Source of the DNA: AP-15 sp035503615
GTDB lineage: Bacteria > Pseudomonadota > Alphaproteobacteria > ATCC43930 > CGMCC-115725
Direction of reading: 5' to 3'
DNA: 20,721 bases
NCBI GenBank assembly: GCA_035503615.1
Contig: DATJTI010000039.1
Span: 1-20,721 of the forward strand
The position numbers and the translations under genes are program-made. The notes beneath the pieces were generated by a model. The model saw nothing but the letters and a program-made list of their open reading frames with translations, searched no databases and was not told the DNA's origin. Shown here in pieces: positions 14,854 through 20,536 of this stretch (the stretch's first letter is position 1; every line of letters starts with the position of its first letter).

Positions 14854-15312
14854 GTGCCAACCGTCTTCGTGCTGAACGGCCCCAATCTGAACCTGCTCGG
14901 GGTCCGTGATCCAGCGGTTTACGGCCACGACACCTTGGCCGATATCGAGGCGCGCTGTCTCGCGCGGGCGCAAGCGCTCGGGATCGAAGTCGATTTCCGC
15001 CAGACCAATCACGAAGGCCAGCTCATCGACTGGATCCAGGAGGCACGCGAATCGGCCGACGCTATCGTGCTGAACGCCGGGGCGCTGAGCCACACCTCGG
15101 TTGCGGTGCTCGATGCGCTGTTCGCTGCCGATCTGCCGGTCGTCGAGGTGCATCTGTCGAATATTTTTCGGCGCGAGCGTTTTCGCCACCACTCCTATGT
15201 CAGCCTCGCGGCGCGCGGCGTGATCTGTGGTCTTGGCGCGCAGGGTTACGAGTTGGCACTCGAAGCCGCCGCCGGGCTGATCGAGGAGGAGCCGGGCGAG
15301 GAGACGCAGTGA
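14854..15312 (+). CDS. aroQ: 3-dehydroquinate dehydratase, type II
   Basis: Converts 3-dehydroquinate to 3-dehydroshikimate in the shikimate pathway. 152 residues, the normal dodecameric type II size. Visible motifs are NGPNLNLLG (residues 8-16), Arg18 and Tyr23 in the flexible active-site lid, DFRQTNHEG (48-55), NAGALSHTSVAVLDAL (74-89) and VEVHLSNIF with catalytic His100, then RHHSYVS. It begins with GTG behind GGGAGGA. Its stop overlaps the GTG start of accB. aroQ followed by accB and accC is a recurrent order in proteobacteria. Confidence 0.97.
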   Translation: MPTVFVLNGPNLNLLGVRDPAVYGHDTLADIEARCLARAQALGIEVDFRQTNHEGQLIDWIQEARESADAIVLNAGALSHTSVAVLDALFAADLPVVEVHLSNIFRRERFRHHSYVSLAARGVICGLGAQGYELALEAAAGLIEEEPGEETQ

Positions 15313-15773
15313 GGTTCGGCGGCCGCCGCCCGTCGCCGCTGTCGCCAGACCCCGACCTGATCCGTTCGCTCGCGCAATTGCTCGAGGATAACGGCCTCAC
15401 CGAGATCGAGTATGCGGTTGGCGACCGCATGATCCGCGTGTCCCGCGGACTCCCGATGCCGACCACGGCAGCGGCCCCGATCGTTCCGGCACCGGCAGCT
15501 CCGGTGCCGAGCCCCGGTGCAGATACCCCGGCGATCCATCCGGGTGCCGTCACGGCCCCGATGGTCGGCACCGCCTATCTGGCATCGCAACCGGACGCGC
15601 CGGTCTTTGTCCGCGAGGGTGAGATGGTGGAGACCGGCCAGCCGCTGATGATCATCGAGGCGATGAAAGTCATGAACGAAATCCGTGCGCCGCGCGCTGG
15701 CCGGCTGAGCCGGATCCTCGTCGAGGACGGGCAACCGGTCGAGTACGGCATGGTGCTGATGCTGATCGAGTGA
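15309..15773 (+). CDS. accB: Acetyl-CoA carboxylase biotin carboxyl carrier protein
   Basis: Carries carboxybiotin between the two half reactions of acetyl-CoA carboxylase in fatty acid synthesis. 154 residues. The N-terminal LIRSLAQLLEDNGLTEIEYAVGDRMIRVSR is the typical BCCP head. An Ala/Pro linker spans about residues 50-80. The biotinyl domain ends with the EAMKVMNEI motif, with target Lys120, and the thumb region between TAYLA and VREGEMVETGQ is present. It starts with GTG in a GTGA overlap with aroQ, implying coupled translation. accC follows after 30 bases. Confidence 0.97.
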   Translation: MRFGGRRPSPLSPDPDLIRSLAQLLEDNGLTEIEYAVGDRMIRVSRGLPMPTTAAAPIVPAPAAPVPSPGADTPAIHPGAVTAPMVGTAYLASQPDAPVFVREGEMVETGQPLMIIEAMKVMNEIRAPRAGRLSRILVEDGQPVEYGMVLMLIE

Positions 15774-15803
15774 CCGGGCTGGGGCAATGTTCGAGCCAGG
15801 GCG

Positions 15804-17147
15804 ATGTTCGAAAAGGTGCTGATCGCCAACCGCGGCGAGATCGCGCTGCGGATCCACCGCGCCTGCCGCGAAATGGGCATCAAGACCGTCGCGGTTCATT
15901 CGACCGCCGACGCCAACGCGATGAACGTGCGTCTGGCCGACGAGACCGTATGCATCGGGCCGGCGGCAGCGCGCGACAGCTATCTGAACGTGGCGGCGAT
16001 CCTGTCGGCGGCGACGATCACCGGCGCCGATGCGATCCATCCGGGGCTCGGCTTTCTTGCCGAGGATGCCGAATTTGCGGCCGCGGTCGAGGAGCATGGG
16101 CTCACCTTCATCGGCCCGGCGCCCGAGCACATCCGGCTGATGGGCGACAAGGTCGCGGCCAAGGCGACGGCGGCCCGGCTCGGCGTCCCGACCGTGCCCG
16201 GATCGCGCGGTACGGTCTCCGACCCGGCCGCTGCCGCCGCTGCCGCCGAGGCGATCGGCTATCCGGTGCTGATCAAGGCGACCGCAGGCGGTGGCGGACG
16301 CGGCATGAAAGTCGCCCGCGACCGGGCAGAGCTGATCCGGCTGCTGCCGATCGCGCAATACGAGGCGCAGGCGTTTTTTGGCCATGGCGAGGTCTACCTC
16401 GAACGCTGGCTCGAACGCCCGCGGCATATCGAGATCCAGGTGCTGGGGGACGGCCAGGGCGGTGTCGTCCACCTCGGCGAGCGCGACTGCTCGCTGCAGC
16501 GCTCGCACCAGAAGGTGCTCGAGGAGACCCCGTCCCCGGCGCTCAATCCAGACGAGCGTGACCGGCTTGGCGCGTTGGCCATCGGCGCATTGCGCGATCT
16601 CGGCTATCGCAGCGCCGGCACACTTGAATTTCTTTACCAGGAAGGCGAATTCTTTTTCATCGAGATGAACACGCGGTTGCAGGTCGAGCACCCGATCAGT
16701 GAGATGATCAGCGGCATCGACATCGTGCGCGAGCAACTGCGCATCGCCGACGGCGCACCGCTCGGCTACCGGCAGGCCGAGATCCGGCTGGCCGGCCATG
16801 CGATCGAATGCCGGATCAACGCCGAGAACCCCGAGACCTTCCGCCCCTCGCCGGGCCGAATCACTGACTACCACGCACCGGGTGGGCTCGGGGTGCGGGT
16901 CGATAGCGCGCTCTACCAGGGCTATGTCGTGCCGCCCTATTACGACAGCCTGATCTCGAAGCTGGTGATCCATGGCCGGACCCGCAACGAGTGTCTGATG
17001 CGGCTGCGCCGGGCATTGGAGGAATATGTGATCGCCGGCATCGAAACGACGATCCCGCTGCACCAGCGGCTGGTCGAGACCCGCGAATTCATCGACGGCG
17101 ATTATGACATCCACTGGCTCGAGCGGTTTCTCGGGCGGGAGCCGTGA
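15804..17147 (+). CDS. accC: Acetyl-CoA carboxylase biotin carboxylase subunit
   Basis: The ATP-grasp subunit that carboxylates biotin on AccB. 447 residues, the standard length. FEKVLIANRGEIALRI starts the N-terminal domain. Lys158 and the glycine-rich loop AGGGGRGMK bind ATP. HLGERDCSLQRSHQKVLEE and Glu287 with catalytic Arg291 in EMNTRLQVEH are present and align with E288 and R292 of the E. coli enzyme. The start is the ATG at 15804. Just upstream, ATGTTCGA is duplicated with a 17-base period (15787 and 15804), but the first copy is out of frame. The stop overlaps the aat start as GTGA. Confidence 0.98.
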   Translation: MFEKVLIANRGEIALRIHRACREMGIKTVAVHSTADANAMNVRLADETVCIGPAAARDSYLNVAAILSAATITGADAIHPGLGFLAEDAEFAAAVEEHGLTFIGPAPEHIRLMGDKVAAKATAARLGVPTVPGSRGTVSDPAAAAAAAEAIGYPVLIKATAGGGGRGMKVARDRAELIRLLPIAQYEAQAFFGHGEVYLERWLERPRHIEIQVLGDGQGGVVHLGERDCSLQRSHQKVLEETPSPALNPDERDRLGALAIGALRDLGYRSAGTLEFLYQEGEFFFIEMNTRLQVEHPISEMISGIDIVREQLRIADGAPLGYRQAEIRLAGHAIECRINAENPETFRPSPGRITDYHAPGGLGVRVDSALYQGYVVPPYYDSLISKLVIHGRTRNECLMRLRRALEEYVIAGIETTIPLHQRLVETREFIDGDYDIHWLERFLGREP

Positions 17148-17833
17148 GCGCTCTCACCCCGGAGATCCTGCTGGCGGCCTATGCCGCCGGGGTGTTTCCG
17201 ATGGCCGATTCGGCGGACGATCCGGAGCTGTTCTGGGTCGATCCGCAGCGCCGCGGTATCCTGCCGCTCGACCGCTTTCACGTGCCGCGCCGGTTGCGCC
17301 GGGTGTTGCGGCAGGGCCGTTTCGAAATCCGCTGCGACGCGGCGTTCGAGGCGGTGATCCGCGGTTGCGCCGAAGCGACCGAGAAACGCCCCAACACCTG
17401 GATCAACGACGAGATCGTGCGGCTCTATACCGGGCTGTTCGCGCGCGGCGCGGCGCACAGCATCGAATGCCGGCGTGATGGCGCGCTCGTCGGCGGATTG
17501 TACGGCATCGCGATCGGCGCCGCCTTTTTCGGCGAGAGCATGTTCAGCCGTGAGACCGATGCGAGCAAGGTGGCACTGGTCCATCTCGTGGCGCGCCTGC
17601 GGCACGGCGGCTACCGCCTGCTCGACATGCAGTTCCTGACCCCGCACCTCGCCCGCTTTGGCGGGATCGAGGTCTCGCGCGCCCATTATCACCGCCTGCT
17701 GGCTTCGGCGCTCGGCTATTTCGCGTCCTTCCCGGTGGTGCTGCCCGAGACGGCAGGGTTGCTGCCGGACGCTTCGGATGGCGGGGCGGACGGGGCGGCG
17801 GCCCCTTTGCAATCGAGCAGGATCACGTCATAG
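17144..17833 (+). CDS. aat: Leucyl/phenylalanyl-tRNA-protein transferase
   Basis: Adds Leu or Phe to proteins with N-terminal Arg or Lys, marking them for ClpAP through the N-degron pathway. 229 residues. LLAAYAAGVFPMA, the family signature W-x-x-P-x-R-R-G-I-L-P (here WVDPQRRGILPL), HVPRRLRRVL, TWINDEI and GLYGIAIGAAFFGESMFSRETDASKVAL, ending LLDMQFLTPHLARFGGIEVSR, are all present. It begins with GTG in a GTGA overlap with accC. The C-terminal tail after about residue 200 (Gly/Ala/Asp-rich) has no family conservation that I recognise, and it is encoded where the opposing DUF2155 gene overlaps by 118 bases. Confidence 0.96.
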   Translation: MSALTPEILLAAYAAGVFPMADSADDPELFWVDPQRRGILPLDRFHVPRRLRRVLRQGRFEIRCDAAFEAVIRGCAEATEKRPNTWINDEIVRLYTGLFARGAAHSIECRRDGALVGGLYGIAIGAAFFGESMFSRETDASKVALVHLVARLRHGGYRLLDMQFLTPHLARFGGIEVSRAHYHRLLASALGYFASFPVVLPETAGLLPDASDGGADGAAAPLQSSRITS

Positions 17834-18222
17834 ACCGGATTTTCCAGCGACGACAGCGCCGGGCTCTGCGCGAACATCCAGCCGCTGAACCGGCGAATGC
17901 TGGCTTCGCCTGGCCGCATCTCATCGATCTGTAGAAAGGCGGCACTCTCGGGCCGGTCTTCAGGCGGGTTCTTTTCGCAATCACGCACGGTGATCGCAAG
18001 TCCGCCAAACCGCACCGTCTTGCCGACCGGTGCGGTGATTTCCGACACCCGGGCGGTGATCTTGTCGAGCCCCTGCAGCACCGCGATCGGCTCCGAGATC
18101 ATGTCTCCATCGGCGTGCCCGGGCGGCGCTGCGCCCGACATCGCAAAGAAGATGCAGCCGGCCAGCACCGCACCGCGCCAATGGCACCGCCGACCGCCGC
18201 CTTTCGGCATAGCACTATCCAT
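17716..18222 (-). CDS. DUF2155 domain protein, exported
   Basis: 168 residues. The N-terminal segment (RGAVLAGCIFFAMSGAAPPGHA) is a signal peptide or signal anchor. The DUF2155 core runs from about residue 45 to 140: DKITARVSEITAPVGKTVRFGGLAITVRDC, then NPPEDRPESAAFLQIDE, and FSGWMFAQSPALSSLENPVYDVILLDC. The two conserved cysteines of the family are seen. The C-terminal Ser/Pro/Gly-rich tail overlaps aat antisense. I chose the ATG at 18222 (MDSAMPKGG); ATG at 18210 is also possible, and the frame is open upstream to 18309 without a ribosome-binding site. DUF2155 genes often lie next to accBC-aat in alphaproteobacteria. Their function is not established to my knowledge. Confidence 0.87.
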   Translation of the reverse strand: MDSAMPKGGGRRCHWRGAVLAGCIFFAMSGAAPPGHADGDMISEPIAVLQGLDKITARVSEITAPVGKTVRFGGLAITVRDCEKNPPEDRPESAAFLQIDEMRPGEASIRRFSGWMFAQSPALSSLENPVYDVILLDCKGAAAPSAPPSEASGSNPAVSGSTTGKDAK

Positions 18223-18365
18223 GATCCCGCACCCAGGCCTCTTGCGACGCGGTCGCCGCTTCGCGCGCGAGCAGCAACCGGGCGTGAATGCCGTCTCCGG
18301 CACGCTCATCGCTCAGCAACCATCTGCGCCAATCCGAGAACCGGAGCTTAGCGGTGGCGACTACA

Positions 18366-18503
18366 GAAAAAAAGCCGGGCGACCCGGCCCCTGCAGCTGC
18401 ACGATCGGCCCATCAGCGGCAAATTGCCGCTTTACGACCTGCCGCTGCCGCTGCGCCGGCGCTGCCACGACCCAGGCCATCGACCCGCACACCCCTCGTT
18501 AGG
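18366..18503 (-). ncRNA. Candidate small RNA or transcribed leader ending at an intrinsic terminator
   Basis: On the minus strand TTCACA (18532-18537), 16 bases and TAACAT (18510-18515) form a weak promoter. The RNA would run about 137 bases, through the hairpin AGCGGCAAATTGCCGCT (18415-18431), to the strong terminator at 18367-18388. No protein frame on this strand looks real. It could instead be a leader attenuator for the DUF2155 gene, which starts 145 bases further on. Confidence 0.25.
18367..18388 (-). terminator. Strong Rho-independent terminator on the minus strand
   Basis: On the minus strand GCCGGG-TCG-CCCGGC forms a 6-base GC stem with a 3-base loop, immediately followed by seven T residues (18373 down to 18367). 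This is a textbook intrinsic terminator. No annotated minus-strand gene reads into it: the next minus-strand gene upstream is chpT, beyond the plus-strand ctrA. Confidence 0.7.
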
Positions 18504-18621
18504 GTGACGATGTTAATTTTCCCCGGGGCGGTGTGAATTGGTTCACACGCCGACCGGGCATCATTTTTTTAACGTTGTCGGGCCCGGTGATCGTCGCCGG
18601 CAAAATTCGCGGAGGCTCATC

Positions 18622-18924
18622 ATGGTCACGCTTGGCAAGTTCACTGGGAACAATTCGGGAAGCTGCCGGGTAGCGGTGGTGGTTCATGTCGGCAGCCCGC
18701 CCGCCGAGAAACGCGTCCCGACATGTCGGGGATATGGCCCAGATTGCTTACGCATATCTCTGCAAGCCGCAAGCGTGCACCTCGTGATGGCGCCGGACGC
18801 TGCCAATGCCCAGTTGTCTGTCGCGGGTGCCGAGCCGACAACGCGCGCTGCCAGGGCCCGATCATATGGCACACGCATCGAGCACGAGACGCCTGGACAC
18901 TACACGCAATATACACTATATTAA
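18622..18924 (+). CDS. Doubtful 100-residue ORF with a ctrA-like ribosome-binding site
   Basis: The ATG at 18622 follows CGGAGGCTCATC, nearly identical to the CGGAGGCTATC before the ctrA ATG. The protein begins MVTLGKFTGNNSGSCRVAVV and ends PGHYTQYTLY; I recognise no family, signal or membrane segment. About 64% of third codon positions are G or C, clearly below the firm genes of this window, and the bias falls toward the 3' end. The stop overlaps the predicted ctrA -10. It may be a leader ORF, a decayed gene or noise. Confidence 0.25.
   Translation: MVTLGKFTGNNSGSCRVAVVVHVGSPPAEKRVPTCRGYGPDCLRISLQAASVHLVMAPDAANAQLSVAGAEPTTRAARARSYGTRIEHETPGHYTQYTLY
18894..18922 (+). promoter_or_regulatory. 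Predicted ctrA promoter
   Basis: TGGACA (18894-18899) and TATATT (18917-18922) are separated by exactly 17 bases, and each matches the sigma70 consensus at five of six positions. The expected start near 18929 gives a leader of about 63 bases before the ctrA ATG at 18992, which has a GGAGG site at 18982-18986. TTAAC motifs overlap and follow the -10. Confidence 0.6.
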
Positions 18925-18945
18925 CTACCATAGAGGATGATTAAC
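18921..18945 (+). promoter_or_regulatory. Two CtrA-like TTAAC half-sites 20 bp apart at the ctrA promoter
   Basis: TTAAC at 18921-18925 and TTAACC at 18941-18946 begin exactly 20 bases apart, about two helical turns, on the same strand. The first overlaps the -10 and the second covers the early transcribed region. CtrA of Caulobacter binds TTAA-N7-TTAA and single TTAACCAT half-sites. The spacing here is not the canonical N7, so binding as two half-sites is inferred. Confidence 0.45.
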
Positions 18946-18991
18946 CACAGCAGCGCCGGCCGTGGTTGCCGGCTGACCCCCGGAGGCTATC

Positions 18992-19744
18992 ATGCGCGTT
19001 CTTCTCGTCGAGGATGATCTGGCCACGTCTGCCGCGATCAAGCTGATGCTGCGAAAAGAGAATTTCATCTGCGACACGACCGACCTGGGCGAGGACGGGC
19101 TCGAGATCGGCAAGCTCTATGATTACGATATCATCCTCCTCGACCTGATGCTTCCGGATATCGACGGCTACGAGGTGCTGCGGCGATTGCGCGCGGCGCG
19201 CGTGCATACCCCGATCCTGATCCTGTCCGGTCTCGCGCAGCTCGACCACAAGCTCAAGGGGCTGGGCTTCGGCGCCGATGATTTTCTGACCAAACCGTTC
19301 GACCGCCGCGAACTGGTCGCCCGCATCCACGCGATCGTCCGCCGCTCGAAGGGTCACGCCGAGTCGATCGTCCGCACCGGCAAGCTGGTCGTCAATCTCG
19401 ATGCTCGCATCGCCGAGGTCGATGGCCGGCCGATACATCTGACCGGGAAGGAATACGGCATCCTCGAACTGCTCAGCCTGCGCAAAGGGACGACGCTGAC
19501 AAAGGAGATGTTCCTCAATCATCTCTACGGTGGAATGGACGAGCCCGAGCTGAAGATCATCGATGTTTTCGTCTGCAAGCTGCGCAAGAAGCTGGCACAA
19601 GCAACGGGTGGCAAGCACTACATCGAGACCGTTTGGGGCCGCGGCTATGTGCTGCGTGATTCGGAGCCGCTCGGCGGGAATGGCGGCATGCCGGCATCGA
19701 GCCAGGACACCCTCGAGCCGAGCCGTGACACTGCCGCGGCCTAA
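18992..19744 (+). CDS. ctrA: Cell cycle master response regulator CtrA
   Basis: An OmpR-type two-domain regulator of 250 residues that controls cell cycle, division and motility genes in alphaproteobacteria. The receiver domain is residues 1-115, with the acidic pair Glu7/Asp8/Asp9, phosphoacceptor Asp51 (IILLDLMLPDIDGYE) and Lys near FLTKPFDRREL. The winged-helix domain is about residues 125-230, with GKEYGILELLSLRKG, LNHLYGGMDEPELKIIDVFV and KLRKKL, ending ETVWGRGYVLRD; these are near-diagnostic of CtrA. A tail of about 22 residues ends Thr-Ala-Ala-Ala. In Caulobacter the terminal Ala-Ala is needed for ClpXP proteolysis, so the same control is plausible. It has a strong promoter with CtrA-like sites upstream. 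It is convergent with chpT, with overlapping stop codons. Confidence 0.97.
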   Translation: MRVLLVEDDLATSAAIKLMLRKENFICDTTDLGEDGLEIGKLYDYDIILLDLMLPDIDGYEVLRRLRAARVHTPILILSGLAQLDHKLKGLGFGADDFLTKPFDRRELVARIHAIVRRSKGHAESIVRTGKLVVNLDARIAEVDGRPIHLTGKEYGILELLSLRKGTTLTKEMFLNHLYGGMDEPELKIIDVFVCKLRKKLAQATGGKHYIETVWGRGYVLRDSEPLGGNGGMPASSQDTLEPSRDTAAA

Positions 19745-20373
19745 GCCGGTGCGATGACCGAGAACAGCCGTACCCGGCCGGGTGCAGCGGTCTCGCCGAC
19801 CAGGCGCCAGCCCATCGACCGGGCGAGAAGGCCGGCGAAATAGGCGTTGACAGTCCGCAAGGTCAAGGTTTCGACCGGCGGTTCGAGCCGCAAAGCGGCG
19901 GCCTGCTCGGCAGCGAACGCAACCGCTTCGCCCACCGCTTCGAGCAAGATCCCGGCTCCGCTGGCATCGACCGCAAGGTTGCCGCCGCGGATCAGGGCGT
20001 CGGCACCGACGAGGATGAGGGTGCAGACGAGTTTCTGGTGGTCGAGCGGCAGCGCACGCACCGCCGCGCGATAGTCGCAGGCAATGGGCATGTCCTCGAA
20101 AAATGCAGTGACCAATTCGCCAGGGACAGGCCCCGCAGCCTCCGCCGCAGTACCGCCGAAACCGAAACCATAAGTGAAGCGGTAAAACTGTAATCGGTTT
20201 GCAGCACGCCGGGCACTATCGCCGACCAGCTTCAGCGCCTCGCCGGCAAACTCGGTGTCGCCTTCGCCGAGCAATTCGATGCCGTTGCCGATGGCGGCGA
20301 TCGGGCCGCTGAGCTCATGGCACAGTCGCGCCGTGAGGAGCTCGACAACCCTTAGCACAGGGCACGTTTTCAT
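19741..20373 (-). CDS. chpT: ChpT-type histidine phosphotransferase
   Basis: Relays phosphate from the hybrid kinase CckA to CtrA and CpdR. 210 residues. The dimerising helix carries RLCHELSGPIAAIGNGIELL with phosphoacceptor His19, the hallmark of ChpT (RLCHDL-type motif). A helical hairpin follows to about residue 70, then a degenerate GHKL-like domain (residues about 85-205: FFEDMPIACDYRAAVRALPLDHQKLVCTLILVGADAL). It lacks the ATP-binding boxes, as expected for this family. I chose the ATG at 20373 because the family begins just before this helix. No Shine-Dalgarno is visible; instead TTAACCAT overlaps the start codon. An in-frame ATG at 20436 is less likely. It lies tail to tail with ctrA. 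Confidence 0.9.
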   Translation of the reverse strand: MKTCPVLRVVELLTARLCHELSGPIAAIGNGIELLGEGDTEFAGEALKLVGDSARRAANRLQFYRFTYGFGFGGTAAEAAGPVPGELVTAFFEDMPIACDYRAAVRALPLDHQKLVCTLILVGADALIRGGNLAVDASGAGILLEAVGEAVAFAAEQAAALRLEPPVETLTLRTVNAYFAGLLARSMGWRLVGETAAPGRVRLFSVIAPA

Positions 20374-20379
20374 GGTTAA
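20372..20379 (-). promoter_or_regulatory. TTAACCAT CtrA half-site-like motif over the chpT start codon
   Basis: Read on the minus strand, AATTAACCATG contains a perfect TTAACCAT whose final AT belongs to the chosen chpT ATG. CtrA bound here would be expected to hinder initiation or early elongation. It could be chance, but the same 8-mer occurs at the EF-hand promoter and a near copy upstream of ctrA. Confidence 0.35.
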
Positions 20380-20411
20380 TTCTGGCACGGGGCCGCGACC
20401 TCGGCAATCGC

Positions 20412-20437
20412 CGCGGCTGCCATGCGCGGCTGCCATG
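20412..20437. repeat. Perfect 13-bp tandem duplication upstream of chpT
   Basis: CGCGGCTGCCATG occurs at 20412-20424 and again at 20425-20437. On the minus strand each copy carries an ATG; the upstream one creates the alternative longer chpT start. The rest of 20374-20601 shows no gene and no clear promoter hexamers. Confidence 0.85.
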
Positions 20438-20536
20438 AGATCGCGCTCGGGCAGTCGAACTAGCCGATCCGATCAGCTGAGTGGGGTGTTGCCTCGGGGC
20501 GAATGTTGCGACCGGGACCAACGTGACACCGCACGC

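Larger units (their letters stand above)
18223..18991. other. 769-base region upstream of ctrA without a convincing large gene
   Basis: Six-frame reading gives only Arg/Pro/Ala-rich frames with poor coding signal. A GTG-started frame at 18354-18536 (60 codons, GGAG site) and an ATG-started frame at 18622-18924 are the best of them. The region holds a minus-strand intrinsic terminator (18367-18388), a 17-base palindrome (18415-18431), an 18-base hairpin GTGTGAATTGGTTCACAC (18531-18548), a 7+7 inverted repeat ACCGGGC/GCCCGGT (18553-18559 and 18582-18588), a 14-base palindrome (18717-18730) and the ctrA promoter. No GANTC methylation site is visible from 18541 to 18991. Confidence 0.7.

Noticed and set aside
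15784..15813. 17-base period duplication of ATGTTCGA before accC as a second start
   Set aside because: The first ATG is out of frame with accC and opens no meaningful protein; probably a small slippage duplication.
15246..17114. 622-codon minus-strand open frame
   Set aside because: Antisense shadow of accB and accC, which have complete motifs and correct lengths; the shadow has none.
18223..18309. Longer N-terminus for the DUF2155 protein
   Set aside because: The extension is Arg/Pro/Cys-rich, precedes the signal peptide and has no ribosome-binding site.
18354..18536. 60-residue Ala/Pro-rich ORF with a GGAG site
   Set aside because: Weak third-position bias, low-complexity product, and the frame runs over a perfect minus-strand terminator; regulatory DNA explains it better. 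Not excluded.
20374..20436. Longer ChpT starting at 20436
   Set aside because: The extra 21 residues come partly from a 13-base tandem repeat, have no ribosome-binding site and precede the normal family start.
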